Assembly: GCA_014323925.1 (NCBI GenBank)
Contig: JACONC010000004.1
Coordinates: forward strand, 64,001-115,156
DNA from: Chromatiales bacterium
GTDB lineage: Bacteria > Pseudomonadota > Gammaproteobacteria > Poriferisulfidales > Oxydemutatoraceae
Direction: 5' to 3'
DNA: 51,156 nt
The notes beneath the pieces are model-generated. The model was given only the letters and a program-made list of their open reading frames with translations, was not told where the DNA came from and did not search any database. Position 1 is the stretch's first letter. The number at the start of each line of letters is the position of its first letter. This document shows, piece after piece, positions 9,215-18,300 of this stretch. A program made the position numbers and the translations under genes.

Positions 9215-10006
9215 TTAGGCATAATAAACCTCGTTTAGCTTAAATGCTATTTCTGTTTTAGAAAGTGATCTTGCTCCTACGGTTTGTCCGACTAAATCAG
9301 ACCAATCGGTATTACTCAGCGTCTTCATAATACCTTTTGTCATTTCTTTAATAAAATAGTGTGTTGTTTGCGATAAGGATTTAATGTTTGTTGTCGTGAC
9401 TCGCCCTGCGTAGAAACCCACTCGCCTCATAGCAAAGTCCGCATGTGTTGGTGTTGTATATTTAATAAGATGGTCAACAGATGGTGGCACAGGCACTCTC
9501 CTCTCTTTGGGCTTCCTGGTCCATACTTGCCAAGCACACGGTACATCATGAGGCTTCCCATTGAGGTAAAAGGCATACTCTTTAACATCTTCATCAGCGC
9601 CAAGATGAAAATATCGATGCAGTCGTTTTTGGACGCTCATTTTTCTAAATGTTCTTGGAACAATAAAGGCGATCTCATCTGAATAGTCAGCAGCACGATT
9701 GAAAAACTTAACTGCCAGGCTACCATTGCGACCAAATGGTGGATTACCAACAACAACAATGGATTGATGGCTTCCCCTAAAGATCTTTTCGCATTTAAGA
9801 AAATCACCTTCGATTATTCCTTTCGATTTAGGATCTTTATCAATGGCGCGAACCTTTTTACTCTTATCTAATAAAGGAGTTAAGAAAGCCCCATCACCAG
9901 CACTCGGCTCAATAAACAAGGTTTCATCATCCCACCGCTTGATGATGCTAGCAACATATTTACGAGCTACTTCAGGTGCAGTATAGAATTGGTCTAATCC
10001 TTCCAT
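9215..10006 (-). CDS. Adenine-type DNA methyltransferase, apparently orphan
   Basis: A 263-residue SAM-dependent methyltransferase. The SAM-binding motif IEPSAGDGAF is near residue 33 and the catalytic motif is NPPF near 88, the signature of N6-adenine (or N4-cytosine) DNA methyltransferases. The start DQFYTAPEVARKYV resembles small phage- or plasmid-borne adenine methyltransferases. The C-terminal half, probably target recognition, matches nothing I know. No restriction endonuclease or specificity gene lies beside it. It ends 50 bp from dusA. It may act in epigenetic marking or be left from a mobile element. An RNA substrate is less likely but not excluded. Confidence 0.75.
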   Translation of the reverse strand: MEGLDQFYTAPEVARKYVASIIKRWDDETLFIEPSAGDGAFLTPLLDKSKKVRAIDKDPKSKGIIEGDFLKCEKIFRGSHQSIVVVGNPPFGRNGSLAVKFFNRAADYSDEIAFIVPRTFRKMSVQKRLHRYFHLGADEDVKEYAFYLNGKPHDVPCAWQVWTRKPKERRVPVPPSVDHLIKYTTPTHADFAMRRVGFYAGRVTTTNIKSLSQTTHYFIKEMTKGIMKTLSNTDWSDLVGQTVGARSLSKTEIAFKLNEVYYA

Positions 10007-10172
10007 TGCTTGTTACTCACTAACTTAGGTATATTTAGATTCAAATTGCCCTCTTAAAACTATTTATTTGTATGGCTCTCATTGATTTTCAATATATTAT
10101 TGTATATGCTAAATGGAAATATCTAAGTGCTGCATAGTCTCTTTATTTTCATTATGTCGTACAATGTATATT

Positions 10173-11153
10173 ATGAAAGCAGCACTGCATATCTCCAACT
10201 TAGACAAAGTATATCCTAATGGGCAAGTTGCTCTTCAAGATGTCAGCTTGACAGTCAAACACGGTGATTTTTTCGCCCTGCTCGGTCCGAATGGTGCCGG
10301 CAAATCGACGACCATTGGCGTTATCACTTCGTTGATTAAAAAGACTGCCGGTAAAGTACATATTTACGGTTTAGATATCGATACCCATTTCACTAAAGCT
10401 AAAAAATATATCGGCTTAGTACCCCAAGAGTTCAGCTTCAATCAATTTGAGCCGGTGATAGAAATTTTAATCAATCAAGCCGGCTACTACGGTGTGCCAC
10501 CGCGCAAAGCGCAGCGCTATGCAAGAGAATACCTTCAAAAGCTTGGTTTATGGGAAAAACGTGATCAAGAAGCGCGTAATCTCTCTGGCGGCATGAAGCG
10601 TCGCTTGATGATTGCCAGAGCCATGCTGCATCACCCGCAGCTGCTCATTTTAGACGAACCTACCGCGGGTGTAGACATAGAAATACGCCGCATGATTTGG
10701 AGTTTTCTGAGCGAATTAAATCAGCGAGGTACGACGATTATACTCACCACCCACTACCTTGAAGAAGCGGAGAAATTATGCCGCAATATCGCAATCATAG
10801 ACGAAGGAAAAATTATCACCGACACGACGATGCGCGATTTGCTCAACAGTTCCGACTCCGAATCGTTTACACTTTATCTAGCTGAACCTATCACCCTCGA
10901 TAATATGCCAACTATAGACTCGGTGACCCTCAAACAAATAGATGCCTATACACTAGAAGTGATTACCAGTTCGAAGACTGATTTAGGGCAAGTATTCACT
11001 GAATTATCACGACATAATATTCGTCTGCTGAGTTTGCGCAACACCTCCAATCGTTTGGAGGAGTTATTTCTAAAACTGGTCGCAGACCACGACAGCTCGG
11101 CACTAGTTGGGCTTCAAAATAGAGATCTAGTCAATGGATCCCAAACGCTTTGA
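10173..11153 (+). CDS. ABC-2 type transporter, ATP-binding subunit (YadG-like)
   Basis: Cytoplasmic ATPase of a two-component exporter. I choose the ATG at 10173 (MKAALHISNLDKVYP, 326 residues); the frame extends 20 codons upstream without family similarity. Walker A is GPNGAGKST, the signature LSGGMKRRL, Walker B LLILDEPTAGVD, and the switch His is in TTHY. A C-terminal extension of about 90 residues follows, as in YadG/NatA-type proteins. The end overlaps the permease gene by 20 bp. The cargo is unknown. Confidence 0.9.
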   Translation: MKAALHISNLDKVYPNGQVALQDVSLTVKHGDFFALLGPNGAGKSTTIGVITSLIKKTAGKVHIYGLDIDTHFTKAKKYIGLVPQEFSFNQFEPVIEILINQAGYYGVPPRKAQRYAREYLQKLGLWEKRDQEARNLSGGMKRRLMIARAMLHHPQLLILDEPTAGVDIEIRRMIWSFLSELNQRGTTIILTTHYLEEAEKLCRNIAIIDEGKIITDTTMRDLLNSSDSESFTLYLAEPITLDNMPTIDSVTLKQIDAYTLEVITSSKTDLGQVFTELSRHNIRLLSLRNTSNRLEELFLKLVADHDSSALVGLQNRDLVNGSQTL

Positions 11154-11934
11154 ATACCCGCACTATATAGCGATAGTTCTCTATACGCTGTTGCGCCGAG
11201 AGATACTGCGATTTATGCGTATTTGGATACAAACTCTGCTACCACCGGCAGTGACGACGATGTTATATTGCGTCATATTCGGTGAACTGGTCGGCAGGCA
11301 GCTTGAGGTGCGCGGCTACAGCTATGGCTATAGTTATATGGAATACATTATCCCAGGATTAATACTGATGTCAGTGATTACCAACTCTTATAGCAATGTA
11401 GTTACCTCTTTTTATAGTACGCGTTTTCATAAAAACATTGAAGAGATGCTCATCTCACCAATGCCGGCTTATATATTAATGTTAGGCTTCGTTGCCGGCG
11501 GCGTGGCTCGCGGACTAGTTGTCGGTCTAGTGGTTTGGGCGGTGTCCTCAGTATTTGCCAATTTAGCCTTCCCTAATCTTGGCTTAGCTATAGTAGTCTT
11601 GCTTTTAACCTCGGCGGTGTTTTCAGTCGCCGGCATGATCAACGGCATTTATGCGAAAAGTTTTGATGGTATCTCAATTATTCCTACTTTTATCTTGATG
11701 CCTTTGACCTACCTAGGTGGTATTTTTTACTCAGTGGAAATGTTACCTGAGTTTTGGCGTAGCATCACTTTGTTTAATCCGATTTTTTATATGATAGATG
11801 TATTCCGATACGGTAGCTTGGGAGTCGGTGATGTACAAGTCCGCCACTCGCTAATGGTATTGAGCGTGTGCCTAATCGTTTTAACGGCAATTTGTTTGCA
11901 ACTGCTGGTGCGCGGTGTTCGCATACGCAACTAA
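11134..11934 (+). CDS. ABC-2 type transporter, permease subunit (YadH-like)
   Basis: A 266-residue inner-membrane protein with about six helices and the ABC-2 layout: a cytoplasmic N-terminus with LLRREILRFMRIWIQTLLPP, a central SFYSTRFHKNIEEMLISPMP segment, and the late PLTYLGGIFYSVEMLPEFWR loop. It overlaps the ATPase gene and ends 9 bp before aceE, so all three may share a transcript. In E. coli YadH is its closest known relative; its substrate is not established. Confidence 0.9.
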   Translation: MDPKRFEYPHYIAIVLYTLLRREILRFMRIWIQTLLPPAVTTMLYCVIFGELVGRQLEVRGYSYGYSYMEYIIPGLILMSVITNSYSNVVTSFYSTRFHKNIEEMLISPMPAYILMLGFVAGGVARGLVVGLVVWAVSSVFANLAFPNLGLAIVVLLLTSAVFSVAGMINGIYAKSFDGISIIPTFILMPLTYLGGIFYSVEMLPEFWRSITLFNPIFYMIDVFRYGSLGVGDVQVRHSLMVLSVCLIVLTAICLQLLVRGVRIRN

Positions 11935-11943
11935 TCGCAACAG

Positions 11944-14625
11944 ATGATAGATTCAGATCCTACAGAAACCCAAGAATGGCTAGATGCGCTTGCTGACCTT
12001 ACTGAGATAGCGGGTAAACAACGCGCCACCTACCTGCTAGAGTGCATTGAAGCATATGCCCGAGCACAAGGTATCTCGCCGCAGACCTCTATCGCCAACA
12101 CACCATACATCAATACCATTGCCGCTGACGAACAAGCAAAAAGTCCGGGTGATGCCGATATAGAATGGCGTATCCGCTCGCTGATACGCTGGAATGCGGC
12201 AGTCATGGTGATACGCGCCAATATGAAATACCAAGGCATCGGTGGACACATAGCGACTTTTGCATCAGCAGCAACGCTCTACGATGTCGGCTTCAACCAT
12301 TTCTTCAAAGGACCTAATCATCACGACGGAAGCGATCTATTGTTCATACAAGGACACAGCGCACCAGGCATTTATGCACGTGCCTTCCTCGAAGGTCGTC
12401 TTTCCGAGAAGCAGCTCAATGGCTTTCGCTTTGAGCTCAGTGCGCAGGGCTTACCATCGTATCCACACCCACGATTGATGCCTGATTTTTGGCAATTTCC
12501 AACGGTTTCTATGGGCCTGTCTTCAATTATGGGAATATATCAAGCACGTTTTATGCACTATTTAGAAAATCGTAAACTGGCAAAATGCAAAGGTCGTAGA
12601 GTGTGGGTGTTTTTAGGTGACGGCGAGATGGATGAACCTGAATCGATAGGCGCTATTTCTCTTGCCGGTCGCGAGCGGTTAGATAATTTAACTTTCGTTA
12701 TAAACTGCAACCTGCAGCGATTGGATGGACCGGTGCGCGGCAACGGAAAAATTATCCAAGAGTTAGAAGCTATCTTCAGAGGATCAGGTTGGAATGTAAT
12801 CAAAGTAATCTGGGGATCTTACTGGGATCCATTATTGAGCAAAGACCATGAGGGTCTGTTGGTCAAGAGGATGGGAGAGGTAATAGACGGCTATTATCAA
12901 AACTACAAAGCCAGAGAAGGTTCGTATATACGCGAGCACTTCTTTGGTAAATATCCGCAGCTACTAGAAATGGTCTCCGACTTGTCTGACTTGGATTTGT
13001 GGAGATTGAATCGCGGCGGACACGACCCAAATAAAGTTTATGCAGCCTACCACGCAGCGATCAATCACGAAGGCCAACCGACCGTTATTTTAGCTAAAAC
13101 AGTCAAAGGCTACGGCATGGGAGAGTCGGGTGAAGGACAAAATCGTTCGCACCAGCAAAAGAAAATGGCTCTAACCTCTCTGAAAGAAATGCGCGATCGC
13201 TTTAAGCTTCCGTTAACCGACAAGCAGGTAGAAAACCTAGAATATATCCGCCTACCTAAAGACAGCGAAGAGTACCATTATCTATACGAACACCGCACAA
13301 AATTAGGTGGATTTATGCCTCAACGAAGCCACTTGCGCAAAGCATCACCACTACCCTACCCAAGCCTGCAGAGCTTATCGGCACTGTTAAAACCAACTGC
13401 TAAGCCATTCTCTACGACGATGGCTTTTGTACGAATTCTAACCCTACTATGCCGAGATAAACAATTCGGTCGCTATGTAGTCCCTATCGTGCCAGATGAA
13501 GCACGCACTTTTGGTATGGAGGGTATGTTTCGCACACTAGGCATTTATTCATCAGTCGGACAACTCTACGAGCCACAAGATATAGATGAAATTATGTATT
13601 ACAAGGAGGATAAATCCGGACAGATACTAGAAGAGTCAATCTGCGAAGCCGGTGCTTTTTCGTCGTGGATTGCAGCCGCTACTTCGTACAGTGAACATAG
13701 CTTAAATATGGTGCCTTTTTATATCTTTTATTCTATTTTTGGCTTTCAACGCATCGGTGATCTGGCTTGGGCAGCTGGTGATATGGAAGCTCGCGGATTT
13801 TTAATCGGTGCAACTTCAGGGCGCACCACACTGGCCGGTGAAGGCCTGCAACATCAAGACGGGCAAAGCCATCTGCAAGCCGCAGTGATACCTGATTGTA
13901 TCAGCTACGATCCCTGCTATGCTTACGAACTTGCGGTCATCATTCACCACGGATTAAAACGAATGGTCGGCAAACAAGAGAATGTGTTCTTTTATATTAC
14001 TGTTATGAACGAGAACTATCAGCACCCGGCAATGCCTGCTGGTATTGAGCAACAGATTATCCGCGGTATTTATTGCCTAGATACAAGAAAACAACGACAA
14101 GTTCGCTTATTGGGTAGTGGTGCTATTTTACGTGAGTGCATCGCCGCTCAAAAGCTACTGCAAGACGACTGGAATGTTACCGCCGAAGTATATAGTGTGA
14201 CCAGTTTCACCGAACTATCGCGTGACGGTCACCAGGCGCTACGCTGGAACCGATTGCATCCCGAAGCCGATAAGCCCGAAACCGATAGACCCGAAGCCGA
14301 TAGACGTGTCCCTTATGTTACGCAATGCCTGCCCGATGCAGATATTCCAGTCATCGCTGCCAGCGACTACATGCACAGCTATGCCGAACAGATCCGTGCT
14401 TATATTCCGGCGCCCTACTACACACTCGGCACCGACGGCTACGGCCGCTCGGATACCCGAGAACAACTGCGCAGTTTCTTTGAAGTAGATCGTTACCACA
14501 TAACAATCAGTGCACTACAAGCACTCGTTCACAACCAACGACTAACACCACAAACCTTGACTACTGCATTGCAAAAATACCAGATTGACCCTGAAGCAGC
14601 AAGCTCAGCAGTGTATAAGCATTAG
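11944..14625 (+). CDS. aceE: Pyruvate dehydrogenase E1 component (homodimeric type)
   Basis: Thiamin-diphosphate enzyme decarboxylating pyruvate and passing the acetyl group to the E2 lipoyl arm. The 893 residues compare with about 887 in E. coli. FIQGHSAPGIYARAF is near 140, and the ThDP/Mg motif GDGEMDEPES starts at residue 225. LAKTVKGYGMGESGEGQN and the C-terminal LGTDGYGRSDTRE are also present. A three-copy 15-bp repeat (14260-14304) adds about ten residues (PEADK/PETDR/PEADR) just before RVPYVTQ, where E. coli has a short loop. aceF and lpd are not adjacent but lie at 26771-29458. No clear ribosome site precedes the ATG. Confidence 0.96.
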   Translation: MIDSDPTETQEWLDALADLTEIAGKQRATYLLECIEAYARAQGISPQTSIANTPYINTIAADEQAKSPGDADIEWRIRSLIRWNAAVMVIRANMKYQGIGGHIATFASAATLYDVGFNHFFKGPNHHDGSDLLFIQGHSAPGIYARAFLEGRLSEKQLNGFRFELSAQGLPSYPHPRLMPDFWQFPTVSMGLSSIMGIYQARFMHYLENRKLAKCKGRRVWVFLGDGEMDEPESIGAISLAGRERLDNLTFVINCNLQRLDGPVRGNGKIIQELEAIFRGSGWNVIKVIWGSYWDPLLSKDHEGLLVKRMGEVIDGYYQNYKAREGSYIREHFFGKYPQLLEMVSDLSDLDLWRLNRGGHDPNKVYAAYHAAINHEGQPTVILAKTVKGYGMGESGEGQNRSHQQKKMALTSLKEMRDRFKLPLTDKQVENLEYIRLPKDSEEYHYLYEHRTKLGGFMPQRSHLRKASPLPYPSLQSLSALLKPTAKPFSTTMAFVRILTLLCRDKQFGRYVVPIVPDEARTFGMEGMFRTLGIYSSVGQLYEPQDIDEIMYYKEDKSGQILEESICEAGAFSSWIAAATSYSEHSLNMVPFYIFYSIFGFQRIGDLAWAAGDMEARGFLIGATSGRTTLAGEGLQHQDGQSHLQAAVIPDCISYDPCYAYELAVIIHHGLKRMVGKQENVFFYITVMNENYQHPAMPAGIEQQIIRGIYCLDTRKQRQVRLLGSGAILRECIAAQKLLQDDWNVTAEVYSVTSFTELSRDGHQALRWNRLHPEADKPETDRPEADRRVPYVTQCLPDADIPVIAASDYMHSYAEQIRAYIPAPYYTLGTDGYGRSDTREQLRSFFEVDRYHITISALQALVHNQRLTPQTLTTALQKYQIDPEAASSAVYKH
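14260..14304 (+). repeat. 15-bp x3 in-frame tandem repeat inside aceE
   Basis: Three near-identical 15-bp units in frame, encoding PEADK, PETDR and PEADR. They sit in the surface loop between HP and RVPYVTQ of the E1 C-terminal domain and look like a recent slippage expansion. The repeat also opens a spurious minus-strand frame at 14239-14499. Confidence 0.85.
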
Positions 14626-14739
14626 AAAATTTGTTAGAGCACTCCATCTCTTTTGTGCATGCCTGCTTTCGTCAACATCGTTAATACTCTGCACTATGAA
14701 ATCAACATTCAACAAAAGAAGCAAAGAGAAAACCCCAAA

Positions 14740-14783
14740 AATAAACCTGCAATAAACCTGCAATAAACCTGCAATAAACCTGC
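14740..14783. repeat. 11-bp x4 tandem repeat downstream of aceE
   Basis: Four perfect head-to-tail copies of AATAAACCTGC. They lie in the 264-bp non-coding gap between the convergent genes aceE and the sorbosone dehydrogenase-like gene. The copy number is likely to vary between strains. Apart from this repeat and the stem-loop at 14802-14834 the gap shows nothing. Confidence 0.9.
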
Positions 14784-14801
14784 AAGACAAAAAGAACTTC
14801 A

Positions 14802-14834
14802 CAGCTTGAAAACTAAAACAACTGTTTTCAGCTG
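14802..14834. terminator. Stem-loop between convergent genes (after aceE)
   Basis: Left arm 14802-14813 and right arm 14824-14834 pair over 11 bp with one bulged T and a loop of about 10 nt. There is no T-tract in either direction, so termination is only inferred from its place between convergent genes. Confidence 0.35.
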
Positions 14835-14889
14835 ATGCTAGACTAGATACTGGAATGAAATTAAGCGCATTACTAGCGCAACCATAACC

Positions 14890-16110
14890 TCAACGATTCA
14901 ATCGCAGCCTAAATAGACCTTCTATGTCACCGCCATCGCTGGTGAAGTAGAGGGTGCCGTCTGATGTGAAAACAACCCCCATAGGCCTTGCCAAACGATT
15001 ACCCTTGGCATCCTGTAAGCCGCCGAGTAGTGTTACAACATCGGCTACTTTATCTTTAACAAAGTAGACCAGCGCAATACTTGGTGCGCGGCGAGTCGCT
15101 CTACTACCGAAATAGCTACCGTGCGGCTGAGTTCCCCAAGATCCGTGTATTGCAACGACCGCACTACCGGCTAGGTGTGGTGCAAATGCGCCAACTGGTA
15201 CAAAGGCAACACCCATAGGCGAACTGCGTGCTGGAAAAGTCGCAACGGGTATTTGTGCGTCGCGACGCGGTGGTTGACTATCTATGCAATCATCCAAAAC
15301 CAAACGGTTATTTTCGTCTAACCAAAACCATGGCATACCGTGAAAAGAACCTGCATCAATACGGCTGAAATATTCGGCTGGCAACTCGTAGCCGTGATGG
15401 TCAGGACCGTTATTGCTCGCATAAAGCACCTTGCTATTCGGGTGCCAATTAAAGCCAACTGGGTTGCGCAAACCGGAAGCATAAGGCTGCCAGCGAGGTT
15501 TCTGTCCTGGTGGTTCGGATAGCACTAAAATGCCACCGCGTTGCCTGTCAAAGCTGTATCCTGCCCCTATATACTGGTCGCTACAATTACCGGTGATGCC
15601 TAAACTTAAATAGATTCTATTATCTGGCCCTACTGCCACTGTACGACTGGCGTGCCCACCGCCGCCTGGCAACTCAGCTAACAATTCAAAGTCACGCCTA
15701 TCCAATACTGCATCGCTACTGCCGTTGTAGGGTGCGTGGTAAACGCCGTCAGTCATGCCAACTAATAACGCACCGTTGCGTACTGCAACACTATGCGGAA
15801 AACCACCTAAGTCAACCAACTCTTCAACTTCTTGATAGGGTGGCTTAATACGATAGAGATTACCGACTGATGAACCAACCAACAACACATCGTCATCAGT
15901 CACGGTTAGCATGCGTGGTTTTCTCATCTCAACCAGTAATTCAAGCTCATAGTTCGACGGCACCACCAAACGCCAAGTTTCACCGTCTACTTCAAAAAGT
16001 TGTTCATCGTAATACAGTATAGAATCGCGCGCGATGGTAGCAGTGCACAATAGTGCGCTACTGATAATCAGCAGCGCAAATGAATATTGGATTTTTAAGT
16101 AGTTGCCCAT
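14890..16110 (-). CDS. Exported sorbosone/PQQ-dependent sugar dehydrogenase-like beta-propeller
   Basis: A 406-residue protein with a hydrophobic N-terminal segment (about residues 10-28) that looks like a signal peptide or anchor, so it probably acts in the periplasm. The body is a six-bladed propeller of the GDH-B/L-sorbosone dehydrogenase family. Typical segments are PRMLTVTDDDVLLVG, PGGGGHASRTVAVGPDN, the NPVGFNWHP blade, and NNGPDHHGYELPAEYF. Related enzymes oxidise sugars or aldehydes with PQQ and calcium. No PQQ synthesis gene is in this window, so the cofactor supply and substrate are unknown. It is transcribed toward aceE and stands alone. Confidence 0.8.
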   Translation of the reverse strand: MGNYLKIQYSFALLIISSALLCTATIARDSILYYDEQLFEVDGETWRLVVPSNYELELLVEMRKPRMLTVTDDDVLLVGSSVGNLYRIKPPYQEVEELVDLGGFPHSVAVRNGALLVGMTDGVYHAPYNGSSDAVLDRRDFELLAELPGGGGHASRTVAVGPDNRIYLSLGITGNCSDQYIGAGYSFDRQRGGILVLSEPPGQKPRWQPYASGLRNPVGFNWHPNSKVLYASNNGPDHHGYELPAEYFSRIDAGSFHGMPWFWLDENNRLVLDDCIDSQPPRRDAQIPVATFPARSSPMGVAFVPVGAFAPHLAGSAVVAIHGSWGTQPHGSYFGSRATRRAPSIALVYFVKDKVADVVTLLGGLQDAKGNRLARPMGVVFTSDGTLYFTSDGGDIEGLFRLRLNR

Positions 16111-16150
16111 AGATAATAATTGAAATGTTTATAAGACATTGTACATAATC

Positions 16151-16159
16151 TGGTATAAT
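16151..16159 (+). promoter_or_regulatory. Extended -10 promoter of the Bax-inhibitor gene
   Basis: TGGTATAAT is a perfect extended -10 element 28 bp before the ATG at 16188. A strong ribosome site (GGAGG) lies between them. Confidence 0.55.
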
Positions 16160-16187
16160 TAATACAACCAATTAACGGAGGTCTGTC

Positions 16188-16844
16188 ATGGAACAAGTTA
16201 TTTCTCGATCTAGAGCGGGTATCGCGAATAGCCGAATTATTTGCAATACCTACCTACTACTTACGCTTACCCTGCTAACCAGCACGATGACTGCGGCGAT
16301 TGCGATGAACATAGGTGCTAAACCAGTAAACTGGTTATTGATGTTGGCAATATTTATCGGTATGCCTTTCATCATCAATCGCTTTCGCAATAGCCTGTGG
16401 GGACTAGTGCTTACCTTTGTATTCACTGGGTTTATGGGCTATGTGCTAGGTCCCATATTGAACCTATATTTAAGCCTAAGTAACGGTCCGCAAATCGTGA
16501 TGCAAACATTCGCCACTACTGCGGCGATTTTTATCGGGCTTTCGGCATACACTTTTGCAACTAAGAAAGATTTCAGCTATATGCGCGGATTTTTATTTAC
16601 TGGATTAATAATTTTACTCCTTGCCATCATAGCCAATATATTTTTAGCGATACCATTGCTATCATTGACGATATCGTCGGTTGCGGTCGTTATTATGTCA
16701 GGCTTAATCCTCTACGACACCAGTCGTATGATAAATGGTGGTGAAGACAATTACATTATGATGACTGTATCGCTCTATGCAAATATCTATGTATTATTCG
16801 TCCATCTACTGAATATATTTTCAGCGCTACACAGCAGCGAATAA
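16188..16844 (+). CDS. Bax inhibitor-1 / YccA family membrane protein
   Basis: A 218-residue inner-membrane protein with about seven helices. Family marks include the N-terminal NTYLLLTLTLLTSTMTA segment, FVFTGFMGYVLGP in the middle, and LILYDTSRMINGGEDNY, where conserved Asp residues line the pH-sensing site of the BI-1 fold. In E. coli, YccA modulates FtsH proteolysis; other members are calcium leak channels. It has its own promoter and a strong ribosome site and is monocistronic. Confidence 0.92.
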   Translation: MEQVISRSRAGIANSRIICNTYLLLTLTLLTSTMTAAIAMNIGAKPVNWLLMLAIFIGMPFIINRFRNSLWGLVLTFVFTGFMGYVLGPILNLYLSLSNGPQIVMQTFATTAAIFIGLSAYTFATKKDFSYMRGFLFTGLIILLLAIIANIFLAIPLLSLTISSVAVVIMSGLILYDTSRMINGGEDNYIMMTVSLYANIYVLFVHLLNIFSALHSSE

Positions 16845-16928
16845 ATCTCCCACCAATATAATATTTCGTGTTATTAGTAATACGAGTGATATAAGTAATA
16901 CATCAAGTATATCTAAAAATCATTCTGC

Positions 16929-16955
16929 CTATAGCGTGCCATCGGCACGCTATAG
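16929..16955. terminator. Perfect 12-bp stem-loop between convergent genes
   Basis: Arms 16929-16940 and 16944-16955 pair perfectly around a 3-nt loop. It lies between the Bax-inhibitor gene (+) and dnaQ (-) and may end both transcripts. No T-run follows directly on either strand. The rest of the 280-bp gap (16845-17124) shows nothing clear. Confidence 0.4.
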
Positions 16956-17124
16956 CACATTTGGCAGACCTTCTATAGAGTAATCTGCAAGCGGCATGCC
17001 TGTATAATGCCTTGCTATAAGGAATTGCGCTATACTAAATTACGTAGTTAAGGCAAAGAATTTACAGTTCCGCGAAAATATCTTTCGCTTAAATCTCTAA
17101 AACGATACGAGGCGATACAAAGTA

Positions 17125-17814
17125 CTATTTTTCTCTGGCAGCGTTCATGCTTGCAATAAATTTCTCGTGACGATCGAGTTCCTCTGCGGTCGCTTCAATC
17201 ACCTTTAAGTCTTCAGCAGATAAATTCTCAACCGCATCGGCAACCGTTGTGTTAAGGGTGTCGATATTTGATGGTTCGTCGAACGATATATTGGTCTGCC
17301 CGCTGGTCATCGCTAAGTAAACTTTAGCCAGTAAATTGGCATCTTTCAACGCACCGTGGAGCTGGCGATCGCTGCGGTCAATCCCGTAACGGTCACAAAG
17401 TGCATTTAAGCTGGCAGGTTGGCCTCTATGCTTTTTTCTAGCCATGCGCAGTGTATCAATGACACGACAGCCGACTTCCTTCTTAAAAATCAGTCGCTGC
17501 ATGCGCTTTAGTTCGGCATCTAAAAATCCCAAATCAAACTCCGCATTGTGTATCACCACCTCATCACTGCCGACAAACGATAGCAAGTCGTCGCAGATGT
17601 CAGCGAATAATGGGCTACCTTTAAGCATCTTCCAAGTATAACCATGCGTTGCCTGTGCCCCCTTGTCTACCTCGCGCTCAGGATTGATCTTGGCATGAAA
17701 AGTCTGCCCGCTGATAGTGCGATTAATGATTTCAACACAACCGATTTCTAGAATGCGGTGCCCGTCTTTGACTTCTAATCCAGTAGTCTCAGTATCTAAT
17801 GCTATTTGTCTCAT
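17125..17814 (-). CDS. dnaQ: DNA polymerase III epsilon subunit (3'-5' proofreading exonuclease)
   Basis: Proofreading subunit of the replicative polymerase. The 229-residue protein has the DEDDh exonuclease motifs: LDTETTG (D7, E9), VIHNAEFDLGFLD (second Asp), and HGALKDANLLAKVY (His and last Asp). The C-terminal acidic tail should contact the polymerase alpha subunit. It sits 32 bp downstream of rnhA on the same strand, whereas in E. coli the two genes are divergent. Confidence 0.95.
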   Translation of the reverse strand: MRQIALDTETTGLEVKDGHRILEIGCVEIINRTISGQTFHAKINPEREVDKGAQATHGYTWKMLKGSPLFADICDDLLSFVGSDEVVIHNAEFDLGFLDAELKRMQRLIFKKEVGCRVIDTLRMARKKHRGQPASLNALCDRYGIDRSDRQLHGALKDANLLAKVYLAMTSGQTNISFDEPSNIDTLNTTVADAVENLSAEDLKVIEATAEELDRHEKFIASMNAAREK

Positions 17815-17846
17815 TATTGATTTGGGGTTGGTATCATATAGACATT

Positions 17847-18293
17847 TTAGCGCGGAATACTGTCTTTAGCGATTTGGTCAACATATTCGTTCTTAGGGTG
17901 CCCACTATGTCCTTTTACCCATTCCCATTTAACACGGAAGCGTGAGTTTAGTTGATCCAGTTGCATCCATAAATCAACATTTTTGATTATTTTCTTTTGT
18001 GAGTTGTGCCAGTTATTTTTCTTCCAACCGGCAAGCCACAATTCTATACCATCTTTGAGATAGCGCGAATCGGTAATTATATAAATAGTATGTTGTTGCC
18101 CTTTGAGTTTGTCTTGTTTAATCGCTGTCAGTCCCTGTATCGCTGCAGTTAGTTCCATGCGGTTATTAGTGGTATCTTTGGCACCACCGCACAACATCTT
18201 CTGGTGTTTCCCATAGATCAGCAGTGCAGCCCAACCGCCAGGACCAGGATTGCCGCTGCACGCACCATCAGTATAAATATGGATAGATTTCAT
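17847..18293 (-). CDS. rnhA: Ribonuclease HI
   Basis: Degrades RNA in RNA-DNA hybrids. The 148-residue enzyme starts MKSIHIYTDGACSGNPGPGG, with the first catalytic Asp at 9. TNNRMELTAAI (Glu), TDSRYLKDGI (Asp) and the basic GWKKNNW handle follow. Near the end, KGHSGHPKNEYVDQIA carries the last His and Asp. It begins 7 bp after the methyltransferase stop codon. Confidence 0.97.
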   Translation of the reverse strand: MKSIHIYTDGACSGNPGPGGWAALLIYGKHQKMLCGGAKDTTNNRMELTAAIQGLTAIKQDKLKGQQHTIYIITDSRYLKDGIELWLAGWKKNNWHNSQKKIIKNVDLWMQLDQLNSRFRVKWEWVKGHSGHPKNEYVDQIAKDSIPR

Positions 18294-18300
18294 GTGTTTG

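Noticed and set aside
14239-14499. 86-codon minus-strand frame with repeated GFGSIG-like residues
   Set aside because: It is the complement of the in-frame tandem repeat in aceE.
14740-14783. Possible CRISPR-like repeats
   Set aside because: The units are 11 bp, head to tail, with no spacers.
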